From a virus: 41,758 nucleotides of DNA. Below, one piece after another: positions 23,368 through 29,879 of this stretch; position 1 is the first letter of the stretch; every line of letters begins with the position of its first letter. The position numbers and the translations under genes are program-made. The stretch lies in the IMG/VR virus record IMGVR_UViG_3300046461_000166, positions 1-41,758 of that record; one strand, given 5' to 3'. A model generated the notes under the pieces. It ran no database searches and was not told the origin of the DNA. It saw only the letters and a program-made list of their open reading frames with translations.

Positions 23368-23777
23368 ACGCGCGGGAGAAGATATGGGCGTGGATCGAGG
23401 CCGAGCGCCGGGGCGGTCCGGAAGGGAGCCACGTCCTGCATGCCTCGCCGCGCCGGATCGCCGAGGCGACGGGCGTCGGGCTGGAGTGGGTCAGAACGAT
23501 AATGGAGCAGTGGTGCGACGAAGGTTGCCTGATCCGCGTTGAGTTCAAACACTATCGGATCGTCGAGGCGCCGAAACTGGACGGTATCACGCGCCATCCG
23601 GTCTGGTCGCCCGAGGCGCGCGAGAAGTTGGCGGAATTGTCGGCGCGCGGGCTGACGTTGGTCGAGATGGCGCGCGAGATGAAATCGACGGTCAACGCCA
23701 TCGCCGGACAACGTAGCCGCCTGGGCCTGCCGAAACGGCCGTCACCCATTCGGCGCGCGGCGGAGCAGGAGCCATGA
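23364..23777 (+). CDS. Winged-helix and GcrA-like DNA-binding protein
   Basis: A 137-residue protein. Start at GTG 23364 (GTGA overlap with the RusA stop); ATG 23349 is an upstream alternative. The N-terminal part (residues about 1-65) looks like a winged helix: EKIWAWIEAE, PRRIAEATGVGLEWVRTIM, QWCDEGCLIRVEFKHY. The C-terminal half (ARHPVWSPEAREKLAELSAR, GLTLVEMAREMKSTVNAIAG, RSRLGLPKRPSPIRR) matches the GcrA helix-turn-helix known from alphaproteobacterial cell-cycle regulators. It may redirect host transcription at GcrA-type, methylation-sensitive promoters, which is inference. Confidence 0.65.
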   Translation: MNAREKIWAWIEAERRGGPEGSHVLHASPRRIAEATGVGLEWVRTIMEQWCDEGCLIRVEFKHYRIVEAPKLDGITRHPVWSPEAREKLAELSARGLTLVEMAREMKSTVNAIAGQRSRLGLPKRPSPIRRAAEQEP

Positions 23778-23980
23778 GCCGGCAACTGGAATTGTTCGCG
23801 CGACGGGGTGGCGGGCCAGCCCGGTCCGGCTCCCGACCGGCCCAGGCCCCGACGAGGATCAACGCAAGATCCCCTCCCGAGCCGTTCGATTTCGCGGCCG
23901 CCATCGCCCTCGACCCACGCGCCGCGCCTCAGCCGGACGTGCCGGTGCCGGAGTGGCTCAGGCTGCGGACCGATCCGTGA
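23774..23980 (+). CDS. Small Pro/Ala-rich hypothetical protein
   Basis: A 68-residue protein, ATG 23774 overlapping the stop before it. Begins SRQLELFARRGGGPARSG and is largely Pro/Ala/Arg-rich. The gene overlaps the convergent ribbon-helix-helix gene at 23958. No family recognised; low confidence that it is more than an open frame. Confidence 0.4.
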   Translation: MSRQLELFARRGGGPARSGSRPAQAPTRINARSPPEPFDFAAAIALDPRAAPQPDVPVPEWLRLRTDP

Positions 23981-24152
23981 CGTGTTCCCGCCCCTTGCGT
24001 GACCGACGCTGTTCCACGGCATCGAGGATCAGACCCTCGATCCAGGCCGACAGCGTACGGCGTTCAACGGCAGCGATTCGCTCCGCCTCGCTTTTCACGT
24101 TGGGCGTCGTCCGCATCAGGATATTTGCCGTTCGCCGCTCAGAAACCATCAT
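23958..24152 (-). CDS. Ribbon-helix-helix (Arc/CopG-type) repressor-like protein
   Basis: A 64-residue protein, reading leftward. It has the RHH form: an N-terminal beta strand (RRTANILMRTTP), then two helices (VKSEAERIAAVERRTLSAWIE and GLILDAVEQRRSRKG). Start chosen at ATG 24152; ATG 24149 and ATG 24167 are in frame. It is read from a consensus promoter whose -10 overlaps the rightward promoter of the Gp157 gene (24161-24210), so it probably represses that pair of promoters. Such operons often autoregulate through a palindromic site. Confidence 0.65.
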   Translation of the reverse strand: MMVSERRTANILMRTTPNVKSEAERIAAVERRTLSAWIEGLILDAVEQRRSRKGREHVTDRSAA

Positions 24153-24160
24153 ACACCTGA

Positions 24161-24210
24161 TTGACATTGTATCTACTCACTTGTATAAACAACCGCTATC
24201 GCAATGTCAA
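24161..24210. promoter_or_regulatory. Two interlocked consensus promoters on opposite strands
   Basis: Plus strand: TTGACA at 24161-24166, 17-base spacer, TATAAA at 24184-24189, driving the Gp157/ERF/primase operon. Minus strand: TTGACA (24210-24205), 17-base spacer, TATACA (24187-24182), driving the ribbon-helix-helix gene. The outer 9 bases form a perfect inverted repeat (TTGACATTG with CAATGTCAA). The two -10 boxes overlap, so polymerase can occupy only one at a time. Confidence 0.85.
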
Positions 24211-24221
24211 GGAACCCACAC

Positions 24222-24758
24222 ATGAACGAAATCCGCCCGCCGTCGGGCTATCGCGTGGAGAACGTGATGACGGCATGGCACGCGGCCCGCGAACGGCTGC
24301 TCGCCGAAGACCCCGCGCTGGAACACGACGAGGCCATGCTGGTCGAACTTCTCGGCCCCGAGGAAGGCGAGGTGGAGGAGATCCTGGCCCGCCTCGTGCG
24401 CGGCGCGGTGCACGCCGAGTCCATGGCCGACGCCGCCGCCGATCGGATCGAAGCCATGCGGGAACGGGCGGCCCGGTTCAAGGCTCGCGCACAGACCATG
24501 CGGGCCACGGCATTCGCCGTCATGGACAGCACCGGGCTCAGGAAGCTGGAACTGGAGGACGTCACCGCATCCGTTCGCCAGGGCACGCCCTTGGTCAAAG
24601 TCACCGACCTGGACGCTGTGCCCGACATCTACGTCGAGACCGTCGTCACCCGGCAACCCGACAAGCGGACAATCCTGGCCGTGATGAAGGCCGGCGAGAC
24701 TGTTCCAGGCTGCGAACTCTCCAACGCGATGCCCACACTCGCGTTGCGGACCCGATGA
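24222..24758 (+). CDS. Gp157-family protein
   Basis: A 178-residue protein of the Siphovirus Gp157 family, seen beside recombination genes in phages. Long helices: TAWHAARERLLAEDPA, then ILARLVRGAVHAESMADAAA, DRIEAMRERAARFKARAQTM, followed by the KLELEDVTASVRQGTPLVKV strand block and the end VPGCELSNAMPTLALRTR. Start ATG 24222 follows AAGGA eight bases upstream. It is translationally coupled to the ERF gene (ATGA at 24755). Role not proven; the partner of a single-strand annealing protein. Confidence 0.8.
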   Translation: MNEIRPPSGYRVENVMTAWHAARERLLAEDPALEHDEAMLVELLGPEEGEVEEILARLVRGAVHAESMADAAADRIEAMRERAARFKARAQTMRATAFAVMDSTGLRKLELEDVTASVRQGTPLVKVTDLDAVPDIYVETVVTRQPDKRTILAVMKAGETVPGCELSNAMPTLALRTR

Positions 24759-24790
24759 TTACGCACCAAGAAAATCTGGAGACACATCCC

Positions 24791-25657
24791 ATGAGCGACA
24801 TTATTTCCACCAGCAATTCCGACCCTATAACAGCATTATTAGTTCGTGCTGCCACAGACACGAACTTTGATGCCGGAAAATTCGAAGTGGCGGTGAACTT
24901 CCTCCGCGAGCGCGAGGCCACCCAGGCGCGCCGCGCCTTCAACGACGCCATGGCAAGCGCGCAGGCCGAGATGCGCGCCATCCACCGGGACGCCAAGAAC
25001 GACCATCTACGCTCGCGCTACGCGACCCTGGACGGCATGCTCTCCACCATCCTGCCCGCCGCCACCAGGCACGGCCTGAACGTCCGCTTCGGCTCCGCGC
25101 CCGCCACGCAGCCAGGATGGCAATGCGTCACCTGCATCGTGTCGCTCGGTGACCACGTAGAGATCACCAGCCTCGAAGGCCCGGTCGTGGTCGCCGGAGC
25201 GGCCGGCGGCCGAACCCAGATGACCGGCATCCAGGCCACCGGCAGCACAACCACATACCTGAAACGCTACCTCCTCGGTATGGTGTTCAGCCTCGTCCTG
25301 ACCGACGAGCAAGACGATGACGGTGAGGCCGGCCGCCGGCGGTGGACCGCGCCACCATCACGGCCACCCGTCGCGGAGATCGAGCAACCCAAACGCCCAA
25401 CCGTCACCCAATGGCTCGATGCCCTGGCGTCGGAGTTGGCCGCCTGCGAGGGGGGCGAAGAGGTCGATGCGATACTGGCCCGCGATGATGTGCAGCAGGC
25501 ACAGGACAAACTCCGCAACGGCGCCGCCGACCGGCTGAACCATATGATCCACGCCGCGATCGCGCGAACCGCCGCCACCGAGACATCCGCCCCGGAGGAC
25601 GACGGACTGTACGCGCCCGGAGAAGATCCATTCCGTGAGCCGGCCGCCGCCGGGTGA
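24791..25657 (+). CDS. erf: ERF-family single-strand annealing recombinase
   Basis: A 288-residue protein. Start ATG 24791 has GGAG nine bases upstream; ATG 24755 in frame overlaps the previous stop and is a second choice. ERF-family pattern: RRAFNDAMASAQAEMRAIHRD, then KNDHLRSRYATLDGMLSTI and LPAATRHGLNVRFGS with the later TGIQATGSTTTYLKRYLLG. The last 80 residues are acidic and variable (TSAPEDDGLYAPGEDPF), as usual for ERF proteins that bind host SSB through the tail. It anneals complementary strands for phage circularisation or repair. Confidence 0.85.
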   Translation: MSDIISTSNSDPITALLVRAATDTNFDAGKFEVAVNFLREREATQARRAFNDAMASAQAEMRAIHRDAKNDHLRSRYATLDGMLSTILPAATRHGLNVRFGSAPATQPGWQCVTCIVSLGDHVEITSLEGPVVVAGAAGGRTQMTGIQATGSTTTYLKRYLLGMVFSLVLTDEQDDDGEAGRRRWTAPPSRPPVAEIEQPKRPTVTQWLDALASELAACEGGEEVDAILARDDVQQAQDKLRNGAADRLNHMIHAAIARTAATETSAPEDDGLYAPGEDPFREPAAAG

Positions 25658-25694
25658 GCGTGTGGACAAACCACCGGACGGGGCGCAAAAGCAA

Positions 25695-25726
25695 AGGCCC
25701 GGAGCGATTGGAGTCGCTTCGGGCCT
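25695..25726 (+). terminator. Stable hairpin, possible terminator after ERF
   Basis: A 13-bp stem (AGGCCCGGAGCGA against TCGCTTCGGGCCT, one G-U) with a 6-base loop at 25695-25726. No run of T follows. The 160 bases between ERF and the next gene hold nothing else recognisable. Confidence 0.5.
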
Positions 25727-25820
25727 GTGACTTGTTCAACTCGCCGGGTGATGACCGGGAAGATGGGGTCTCGGTAACCCCCTTCTGCCCGATCATGGCG
25801 CGGCGTGCAAGGGGAGAGGC

Positions 25821-26069
25821 GTGCTCACCGCACCAGCCGAGAGCCGGTCCATGCACCGGCCCATGAAACTGCCGCCACCTCCGTTCCTGGTTCAGCAACG
25901 CGCCTCCGACGCGGCGTTCGAACTGCTGAACAACTTCGCGGATCGGCTCACCCTCGAACAGCGCATCCGGCTGACAGTAACAGCCATGTACGCCCCCGAA
26001 CACCTCGGCTGGGCAGAGGTCGGCGACGCACTCGCGCTCTGGGCGCTGGTCGTGGAAGTGCGGGTATGA
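25821..26069 (+). CDS. Small hypothetical protein upstream of the primase-helicase
   Basis: An 82-residue protein, start GTG 25821 after GGGGAGAGG, overlapping the next gene by four bases. Residues 17-82 (LPPPPFLVQQRASDAAFELL, then NNFADRLTLEQRIRLTVTAM) look like a small helical domain. A start at ATG 25863 is possible. Family not recognised; co-translated with the primase-helicase. Confidence 0.5.
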   Translation: MLTAPAESRSMHRPMKLPPPPFLVQQRASDAAFELLNNFADRLTLEQRIRLTVTAMYAPEHLGWAEVGDALALWALVVEVRV

Positions 26070-28189
26070 CCCAGGCCCTGGATATCATCGCCGCGACCCG
26101 TCAACACCTCTGGAAGGCCGGATTCAGACCCGTGCCAATCCACAACTGGGACGCCAAAGGACCGTCCCCAGGCAAACGCCCCCTCGGCGACAACTGGCGC
26201 GAGTCAGCCCTCAAAGACCCGCCGTTCTGCACCACCATCCCACCCGTTGAGTTCGCGACAAACACCGGAATCCTCGGTGACCGGTTGCGGCCTATCGATA
26301 TCGACGTGGACGATCCAGGGATCGCGAACCGCATCCGCGCCATGGCCGTGGACAGGTTCGGCGAGGCGCCAATCCGCAGGCGTCGCAACTCGCCGCGCTG
26401 CCTGTTACTGTACCGCGCCGCGACAGGCGCACCAGGCAAGGTCGCCATCACCGGCGTCATGCACACGCCAGGAAACTCCCTGAAGGTCGAGATCCTCGGC
26501 GCCGGACAGCAATTCGTCGCCTTCGGACGCCACGACAGCGGCGCCGACCTCGAATGGTTCCCCGAGGCGCCGGGCGAGATCGCCGCCGACCAATTACCCG
26601 CGATATCGGAAGACGCCGTGCTGGCGTTCCTGCGGGAAGTGGCGCCCCTGATCGGCGCCGAGCCGCCAGGATACGCCAACGGCCATGCGCGGGATCACCA
26701 CGCCGCCACCGATCCCCAGGCCGAACCCCTGCGCGTCGCCGCCGCCATGGCAGCCATCCCAAACACCGCTCCGGCCGACTGGGACGCATGGACCCGCATC
26801 GGGCTGGCTCTCTGGGCCGCGACCGGAGGTTCCGCCTTCGGCGCCGAACTGTGGGACCAGTGGTCGAAACGGCATCCAAAATACAATGCGGAGGAGACCG
26901 AGAAACGCTGGCAAGACTTCCACGATAGCAAACCGACCAGGATCGGCGCCGGAACCCTGTTTCATATGGCCGGCGGCACGTTCCACCCCGAACCAGACGT
27001 GCCGGAGCCGCCGCCAACACCGGACGACCCCGGTTGGTGGCACTCTCTCGAACAAAGTATCGTTTCAGATCAACCCGCCCCGGAGACGCCAGACTTCAGC
27101 GGAGACGCGGCGGAGACACGAGCGGAGACCCAGGCCGACGCACGCGACGGGCTCGTCATCAATCCACCCGTCCACTGGACCGCGCCCGCGCCACTCCGCC
27201 AATGGCTCATCGATCAGTGGATACCCATCGGATACGTGACCGGCCTTTACGGTGATGGCGGCGTCGGAAAATCGCTCCTCGCCCAGCAACTCCTCAGCTC
27301 CACGGCTTTGGCTCTGCCGTGGCTCGGTCTTACCATCAGGGGCGGCCGGGCCTTCGGGTTCATGTGCGAGGACGATGCCAACGAACTCCACCGCCGACAG
27401 GAAGGCATCAACCGATCCTGCGGCGTAACCATGGGAAACCTCGAAAACCTGCGGATATCCGCGCGTCTCGGGTTCGATAATCTGCTGATGACGTTCGACC
27501 AGGAAAACCGTGGGAAACCCACCGGCCTGTTCGGCCAGATGTGCGAGTACCTGGATAAGTTCCGGCCGCGCCTCGTGGTGCTCGACACGCTCGCCGACAT
27601 CTTCGGCGGCAATGAGGTCAACCGCTCGCAGGCGCGACAGTTCGTGCAGGGCGTCGGCGGCAATATCGCCCGACGCTACGAGTGCGCCGTCGTTATCCCG
27701 GCTCATCCATCCCTGTCTGGACTGGCCAACGGGACGGGAACCAGCGGATCGACCGGGTGGAACAACACCTTCCGGTCCCGGATCTACGTGACGCGGCCAA
27801 ACGAAGACAGCGACCTCCGGCTGGTCAGCCGGATGAAGTCCAATTACGCCCCCGCCGGCGGAGAGATCACCGCGACCTATGAGAACGGCGCCTTCGCCAA
27901 CACAACCCCGATCAAGGACCGCCCCGAACTCGACTGGCCGGACATCGAAGCCATCTTCGCGGAGATCGATCGCGCATGGAAAGCCGGAGACCCCTGGTCA
28001 AGCGAACCACGAGCCAGAAACCATGGACGATATATAGGACTGTGGGCCTCGCAACATCGCGGCGTGAATGAGAAAAAAGTCGGCAAGGCGGTCCAGGCAT
28101 GGCTCACCGAAGGCTACCTCAGAGTGGAGATTATCGATACGAAAGCGAAACTCCGAGGCCTCCGGGTTCTGAAGGTTCTACAACCATAG
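26066..28189 (+). CDS. Primase-polymerase fused to RepA-like (AAA) helicase
   Basis: A 707-residue protein, ATG 26066 overlapping the previous stop. Residues about 1-190 are a primase-polymerase domain (KRPLGDNWRESALKDP, then acidic motif PIDIDVDDPGI at 76-86). Residues about 215-300 look like the PriCT-1 linker (AAMAAIPNTAPADWDAWTRI, ETEKRWQDFHDSKP). From about 380 it is a RepA/AAA_25-type ATPase with Walker A GDGGVGKS (396-403) and a Walker B Asp in PRLVVLDTLADIFGG (about 500). It should prime and unwind phage DNA. Four CGGAGAC iterons fall in its own linker coding region (27081-27129). Confidence 0.85.
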   Translation: MTQALDIIAATRQHLWKAGFRPVPIHNWDAKGPSPGKRPLGDNWRESALKDPPFCTTIPPVEFATNTGILGDRLRPIDIDVDDPGIANRIRAMAVDRFGEAPIRRRRNSPRCLLLYRAATGAPGKVAITGVMHTPGNSLKVEILGAGQQFVAFGRHDSGADLEWFPEAPGEIAADQLPAISEDAVLAFLREVAPLIGAEPPGYANGHARDHHAATDPQAEPLRVAAAMAAIPNTAPADWDAWTRIGLALWAATGGSAFGAELWDQWSKRHPKYNAEETEKRWQDFHDSKPTRIGAGTLFHMAGGTFHPEPDVPEPPPTPDDPGWWHSLEQSIVSDQPAPETPDFSGDAAETRAETQADARDGLVINPPVHWTAPAPLRQWLIDQWIPIGYVTGLYGDGGVGKSLLAQQLLSSTALALPWLGLTIRGGRAFGFMCEDDANELHRRQEGINRSCGVTMGNLENLRISARLGFDNLLMTFDQENRGKPTGLFGQMCEYLDKFRPRLVVLDTLADIFGGNEVNRSQARQFVQGVGGNIARRYECAVVIPAHPSLSGLANGTGTSGSTGWNNTFRSRIYVTRPNEDSDLRLVSRMKSNYAPAGGEITATYENGAFANTTPIKDRPELDWPDIEAIFAEIDRAWKAGDPWSSEPRARNHGRYIGLWASQHRGVNEKKVGKAVQAWLTEGYLRVEIIDTKAKLRGLRVLKVLQP
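27081..27129 (+). repeat. Four iteron-like heptamers inside the primase-helicase gene
   Basis: CGGAGAC occurs at 27081, 27100, 27111 and 27123, in the disordered linker coding region (PETPDFSGDAAETRAETQ). Spacing 19, 11 and 12 bases. The same heptamer recurs eight times in the intergenic region downstream. Either the repeats are functional for replication, or they reflect codon use of a repetitive linker. Confidence 0.55.
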
Positions 28190-28194
28190 GTTTA

Positions 28195-28417
28195 CGGAGA
28201 CGTACTCAAAAGTCATGATTTCCGTCTCCGCCGCCGGAGTCACAATAATGAGAATGGGCATGTCTCCGCCAATGATATCAATGCCCCCGGAGACGCGCGG
28301 AGACCCAAGCGTAACGATCAAACATGGATACGCCGCCTGATCGCGTAACGATCGCGTAACCAATTGGAAATCTTACTCTTTTACCGCGCGGAGACCCTGC
28401 GGAGACGTGGCGGAGAC
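28195..28417. other. Candidate replication origin with iterons
   Basis: Directly after the primase-helicase gene, the heptamer CGGAGAC is found at 28195, 28224 (inverted), 28262 (inverted), 28288, 28298, 28389, 28400 and 28411. The last three are exactly 11 bases apart, one helical turn. Between the clusters an 11-base unit GATCGCGTAAC is repeated in tandem at 28339-28360, with a further GCGTAAC at 28309. The middle (28360-28380) is AT-rich. No gene is in 28190-28613. This is the usual layout of an iteron origin next to its initiator. Confidence 0.6.
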
Positions 28418-28436
28418 ATACCCCCCATACCCCCCA

Positions 28437-28485
28437 CCCTCCCACAAGGGAGGGGGCCTTTGATAAGGCCCCTCAAGTGGGAGGG
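28437..28485 (+). terminator. Large composite hairpin after the replication operon
   Basis: Outer stem CCCTCCCAC (28437-28445) with GTGGGAGGG (28477-28485), inner stem GGGGCCTT/AAGGCCCC with loop TGAT at 28461-28464. It follows the origin-like region and faces the convergent leftward genes, so it likely stops rightward transcription. Confidence 0.6.
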
Positions 28486-28613
28486 TAATGCAACCAAAAG
28501 GACGCGCGCATGAAGGCCTCGGACACAAAAAAACCGCCGCCATAGGGGGAAGGGCGGCGGCGGTCGGAGTGGATCGTGGTGACAGTCGCGAGGCGTCCCC
28601 GCGACGGAGCAGA

Positions 28614-28841
28614 CTAGCGCCGCATCTCCCCCGCGCGCCAGACCCGCCAGTCGTCCGGCGCCGGGTGCAGCTCGTGCCAGTCCCATGCCGATACCAGCCA
28701 ACGCGCCAGCGGGAGGGGAACCGGAGCCGTCCCACGCGCCCACCGGGTAGGTAGCCCACTGTCACACCGCAGACGCCGCGCAAGCTCGCGATGGCTCCAG
28801 CCGAGGGCAGCCATGGCGGCGCTGAACTCGGCGGGGGTCAC
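28614..28841 (-). CDS. XRE-like small regulator
   Basis: A 75-residue protein, start GTG 28841 overlapping the gene upstream (GTGA). Residues about 1-45 form a helix-turn-helix (TPAEFSAAMAALGWSHRELA, RRLRCDSGLPTRWARGTAPV), followed by PLARWLVSAWDWHELHPAPDDWRVW. The W-x-x-G-x-x-P turn is typical of short phage regulators and host-derived ImmA-like partners. It reads leftward toward the origin region. Confidence 0.6.
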   Translation of the reverse strand: MTPAEFSAAMAALGWSHRELARRLRCDSGLPTRWARGTAPVPLPLARWLVSAWDWHELHPAPDDWRVWRAGEMRR

Positions 28842-29017
28842 GAAAGACGTTCCAGCCTGGCCAACGCTTGCACGCGATGGCAATCCGCTTTCCGGTAGTA
28901 GCACCACGCATGGCCCATCTCGATGGCGAGGATCTGCGCGGTGCCCATCGAACCGTCGTCGCTTTCGTGCCGCACCGTGTCGCCGATAGCGAACGCGGCT
29001 CTCGTCTCGTCGTCCAT
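28838..29017 (-). CDS. Small beta-barrel-like hypothetical protein
   Basis: A 59-residue gene, ATG 29017 after AGGAGA. Pattern FAIGDTVRHESDDGSMGTAQ, then AIEMGHAWCYYRKAD, resembling weakly the DUF2158/YodC small-barrel form. Overlaps the regulator at its stop. Function not assigned. Confidence 0.5.
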   Translation of the reverse strand: MDDETRAAFAIGDTVRHESDDGSMGTAQILAIEMGHAWCYYRKADCHRVQALARLERLS

Positions 29018-29042
29018 CGTATGTCTCCTGCTGAAATGAAGG

Positions 29043-29063
29043 GGCGGGGCACGAGGCCCCGCC
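29043..29063 (-). terminator. GC-rich hairpin between small leftward genes
   Basis: GGCGGGGC, loop ACGAG, GCCCCGCC at 29043-29063: a perfect 8-bp stem between the gene ending at 29070 and the start at 29017. Possible terminator or attenuator; no T-run. Confidence 0.5.
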
Positions 29064-29069
29064 GGAGGG

Positions 29070-29252
29070 TCAGGCGTGGCGACAGGTCGGATGACACCTG
29101 AGCAAGCCGCAAAGCAGTGTGTGACCAGATCTTATGGTCGCCGCGTCGCGCTTCGCCTTGTCCGCCGCCAGATCCCGGCGATACTGAGGGCTGCGTGAGT
29201 AGCGGAGCCAATCGGCCGCGTGTTTCAAAGTTGAGCGTTCGAGATTTGTCAT
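29070..29252 (-). CDS. Small hypothetical protein, Cys-rich end
   Basis: A 60-residue protein, start ATG 29252 after GGGGA. Basic helical N-terminus (NLERSTLKHAADWLRYSRSP) and a C-terminal CGLLRCHPTCRHA with three cysteines. Family not recognised. A longer frame to 29384 reads through an inverted repeat and was not used. Confidence 0.5.
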   Translation of the reverse strand: MTNLERSTLKHAADWLRYSRSPQYRRDLAADKAKRDAATIRSGHTLLCGLLRCHPTCRHA

Positions 29253-29288
29253 CGGTCTTGTCCCCTGCTTGATGACGAGACCATACAG

Positions 29289-29324
29289 TGTCCGCATTTT
29301 GTCGTCAATGACAAAATGCGGACA
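29289..29324. promoter_or_regulatory. Perfect 15-bp inverted repeat, operator-like
   Basis: TGTCCGCATTTTGTC at 29289-29303, six-base loop GTCAAT, GACAAAATGCGGACA at 29310-29324. It lies upstream of the leftward small genes and would suit a dimeric repressor or a recombinase. Too AT-rich in the stem arms and too symmetric to be chance. Confidence 0.6.
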
Positions 29325-29376
29325 GATGCGATTTATTTTCCGGCCTGGGCGAGGCGCCCGTACAAACCTCGAGGTC

Positions 29377-29492
29377 GGCCGCAAACGTCCGTTTGAACAT
29401 GCGGCCAGCGCGCGTTTTGCCGCGTTAATCGCTCGATTTGTACGGAATCAAGGGCGTCCAGGCCCATTTCCATACATAAAACCGCGATTAAC
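29377..29492. promoter_or_regulatory. Non-coding segment with further inverted repeats
   Basis: Between the operator-like repeat and the 29.5-29.8 kb element, 29325-29491 holds no gene. It contains GGCCGCA/TGCGGCC (29377-29383, 29400-29406), a 10-base palindrome ACCTCGAGGT (29366-29375) and GTTAATCGC/GCGATTAAC (29424-29432, 29484-29492). No consensus promoter seen. Confidence 0.35.
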
Positions 29493-29804
29493 ACCGCCAA
29501 CTTACCCAAACGGTTACTTCAGGTATCGCGGCGTGTAAGCCGTTGAGGTAAGGGTCGGATGGGTTGACTGGCGAAAGCCGCGCTAAATTTGGAATCCGAC
29601 CAGCCATCGGTAGTGAATGGCGGGAGGCGTGGGGACGAAGGGCCGGGACCGCTGACGGGGCAGCTATCGCCCCATGAATATTCCGCGAGTGGCTTCGCGG
29701 GGAGTGCCTGACACCTCAGTCAACCCATCTTCCCGTGTCTGACTGCACCGCCAACTTACCCAAACGGCCATTTCAGGCATCGCGGCGCGGAAGTCGTTGA
29801 TATC
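29492..29804. repeat. Flanking imperfect direct repeats of about 59 bases
   Basis: 29492-29550 and 29746-29804 share most bases (identical first 22, then scattered differences). They bracket the inverted-repeat element 29558-29729. Translated in one frame both copies read TANLPKR then Q-x-SRR-x-SR and a stop, perhaps the trace of a gene end. Too diverged to be a target-site duplication. Confidence 0.6.
29558..29729 (+). ncRNA. Structured element with 13-bp terminal inverted repeats, possible non-coding RNA
   Basis: GATGGGTTGACTG at 29558-29570 pairs perfectly with CAGTCAACCCATC at 29717-29729. Inside, further helices nest: GCGAA(A)GCC 29571-29579 with GGCTTCGC 29691-29698, GGAAT 29591-29595 with ATTCC 29680-29684, GCCAT 29603-29607 with ATGGC 29617-29621, and GGGGC 29657-29661 with GCCCC 29669-29673. 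The order fits one branched fold. It is flanked by the direct repeats on both sides and could be a small mobile element, an antisense or structured RNA, or an attachment region. No coding potential is obvious. Confidence 0.4.
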
Positions 29805-29817
29805 GCGGTATCTGGTA

Positions 29818-29857
29818 TTGACACGCGACGCAGCTGGTGTGGTAGCCGGATACCACA
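29818..29857 (+). promoter_or_regulatory. Promoter-like sequence with inverted repeat before the ParB-methyltransferase
   Basis: TTGACA at 29818-29823 is followed by a weak -10 near 29841 (GGTAGC). An inverted repeat TGTGGTA, GCCGGA, TACCACA at 29838-29857 overlaps the -10 and may be an operator. The methyltransferase gene starts 23 bases further on. Confidence 0.45.
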
Positions 29858-29879
29858 TCACAAAAACTGGCGGGGAACC

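Noticed and set aside
24161-24210. Inverted repeat considered as a terminator
   Set aside because: Arms coincide with two TTGACA boxes and correct 17-base spacers, so promoters explain it better.
25654-25866. 70-codon frame after ERF
   Set aside because: Runs through a stable hairpin, with unlikely composition; no ribosome site.
28195-28417. Repeated CGGAGAC considered as a CRISPR array
   Set aside because: Unit too short, spacing 10-90 bases and mixed orientation; fits iterons.
28373-28783. 136-codon minus-strand frame over the origin region
   Set aside because: Covers repeats and a terminator hairpin; the supported gene here is in another frame (28614-28841).
29664-29861. 65-codon minus-strand frame in the non-coding region
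   Set aside because: Crosses the structured element and direct repeat; no ribosome site or motif. The two repeat copies are not in the same frame.
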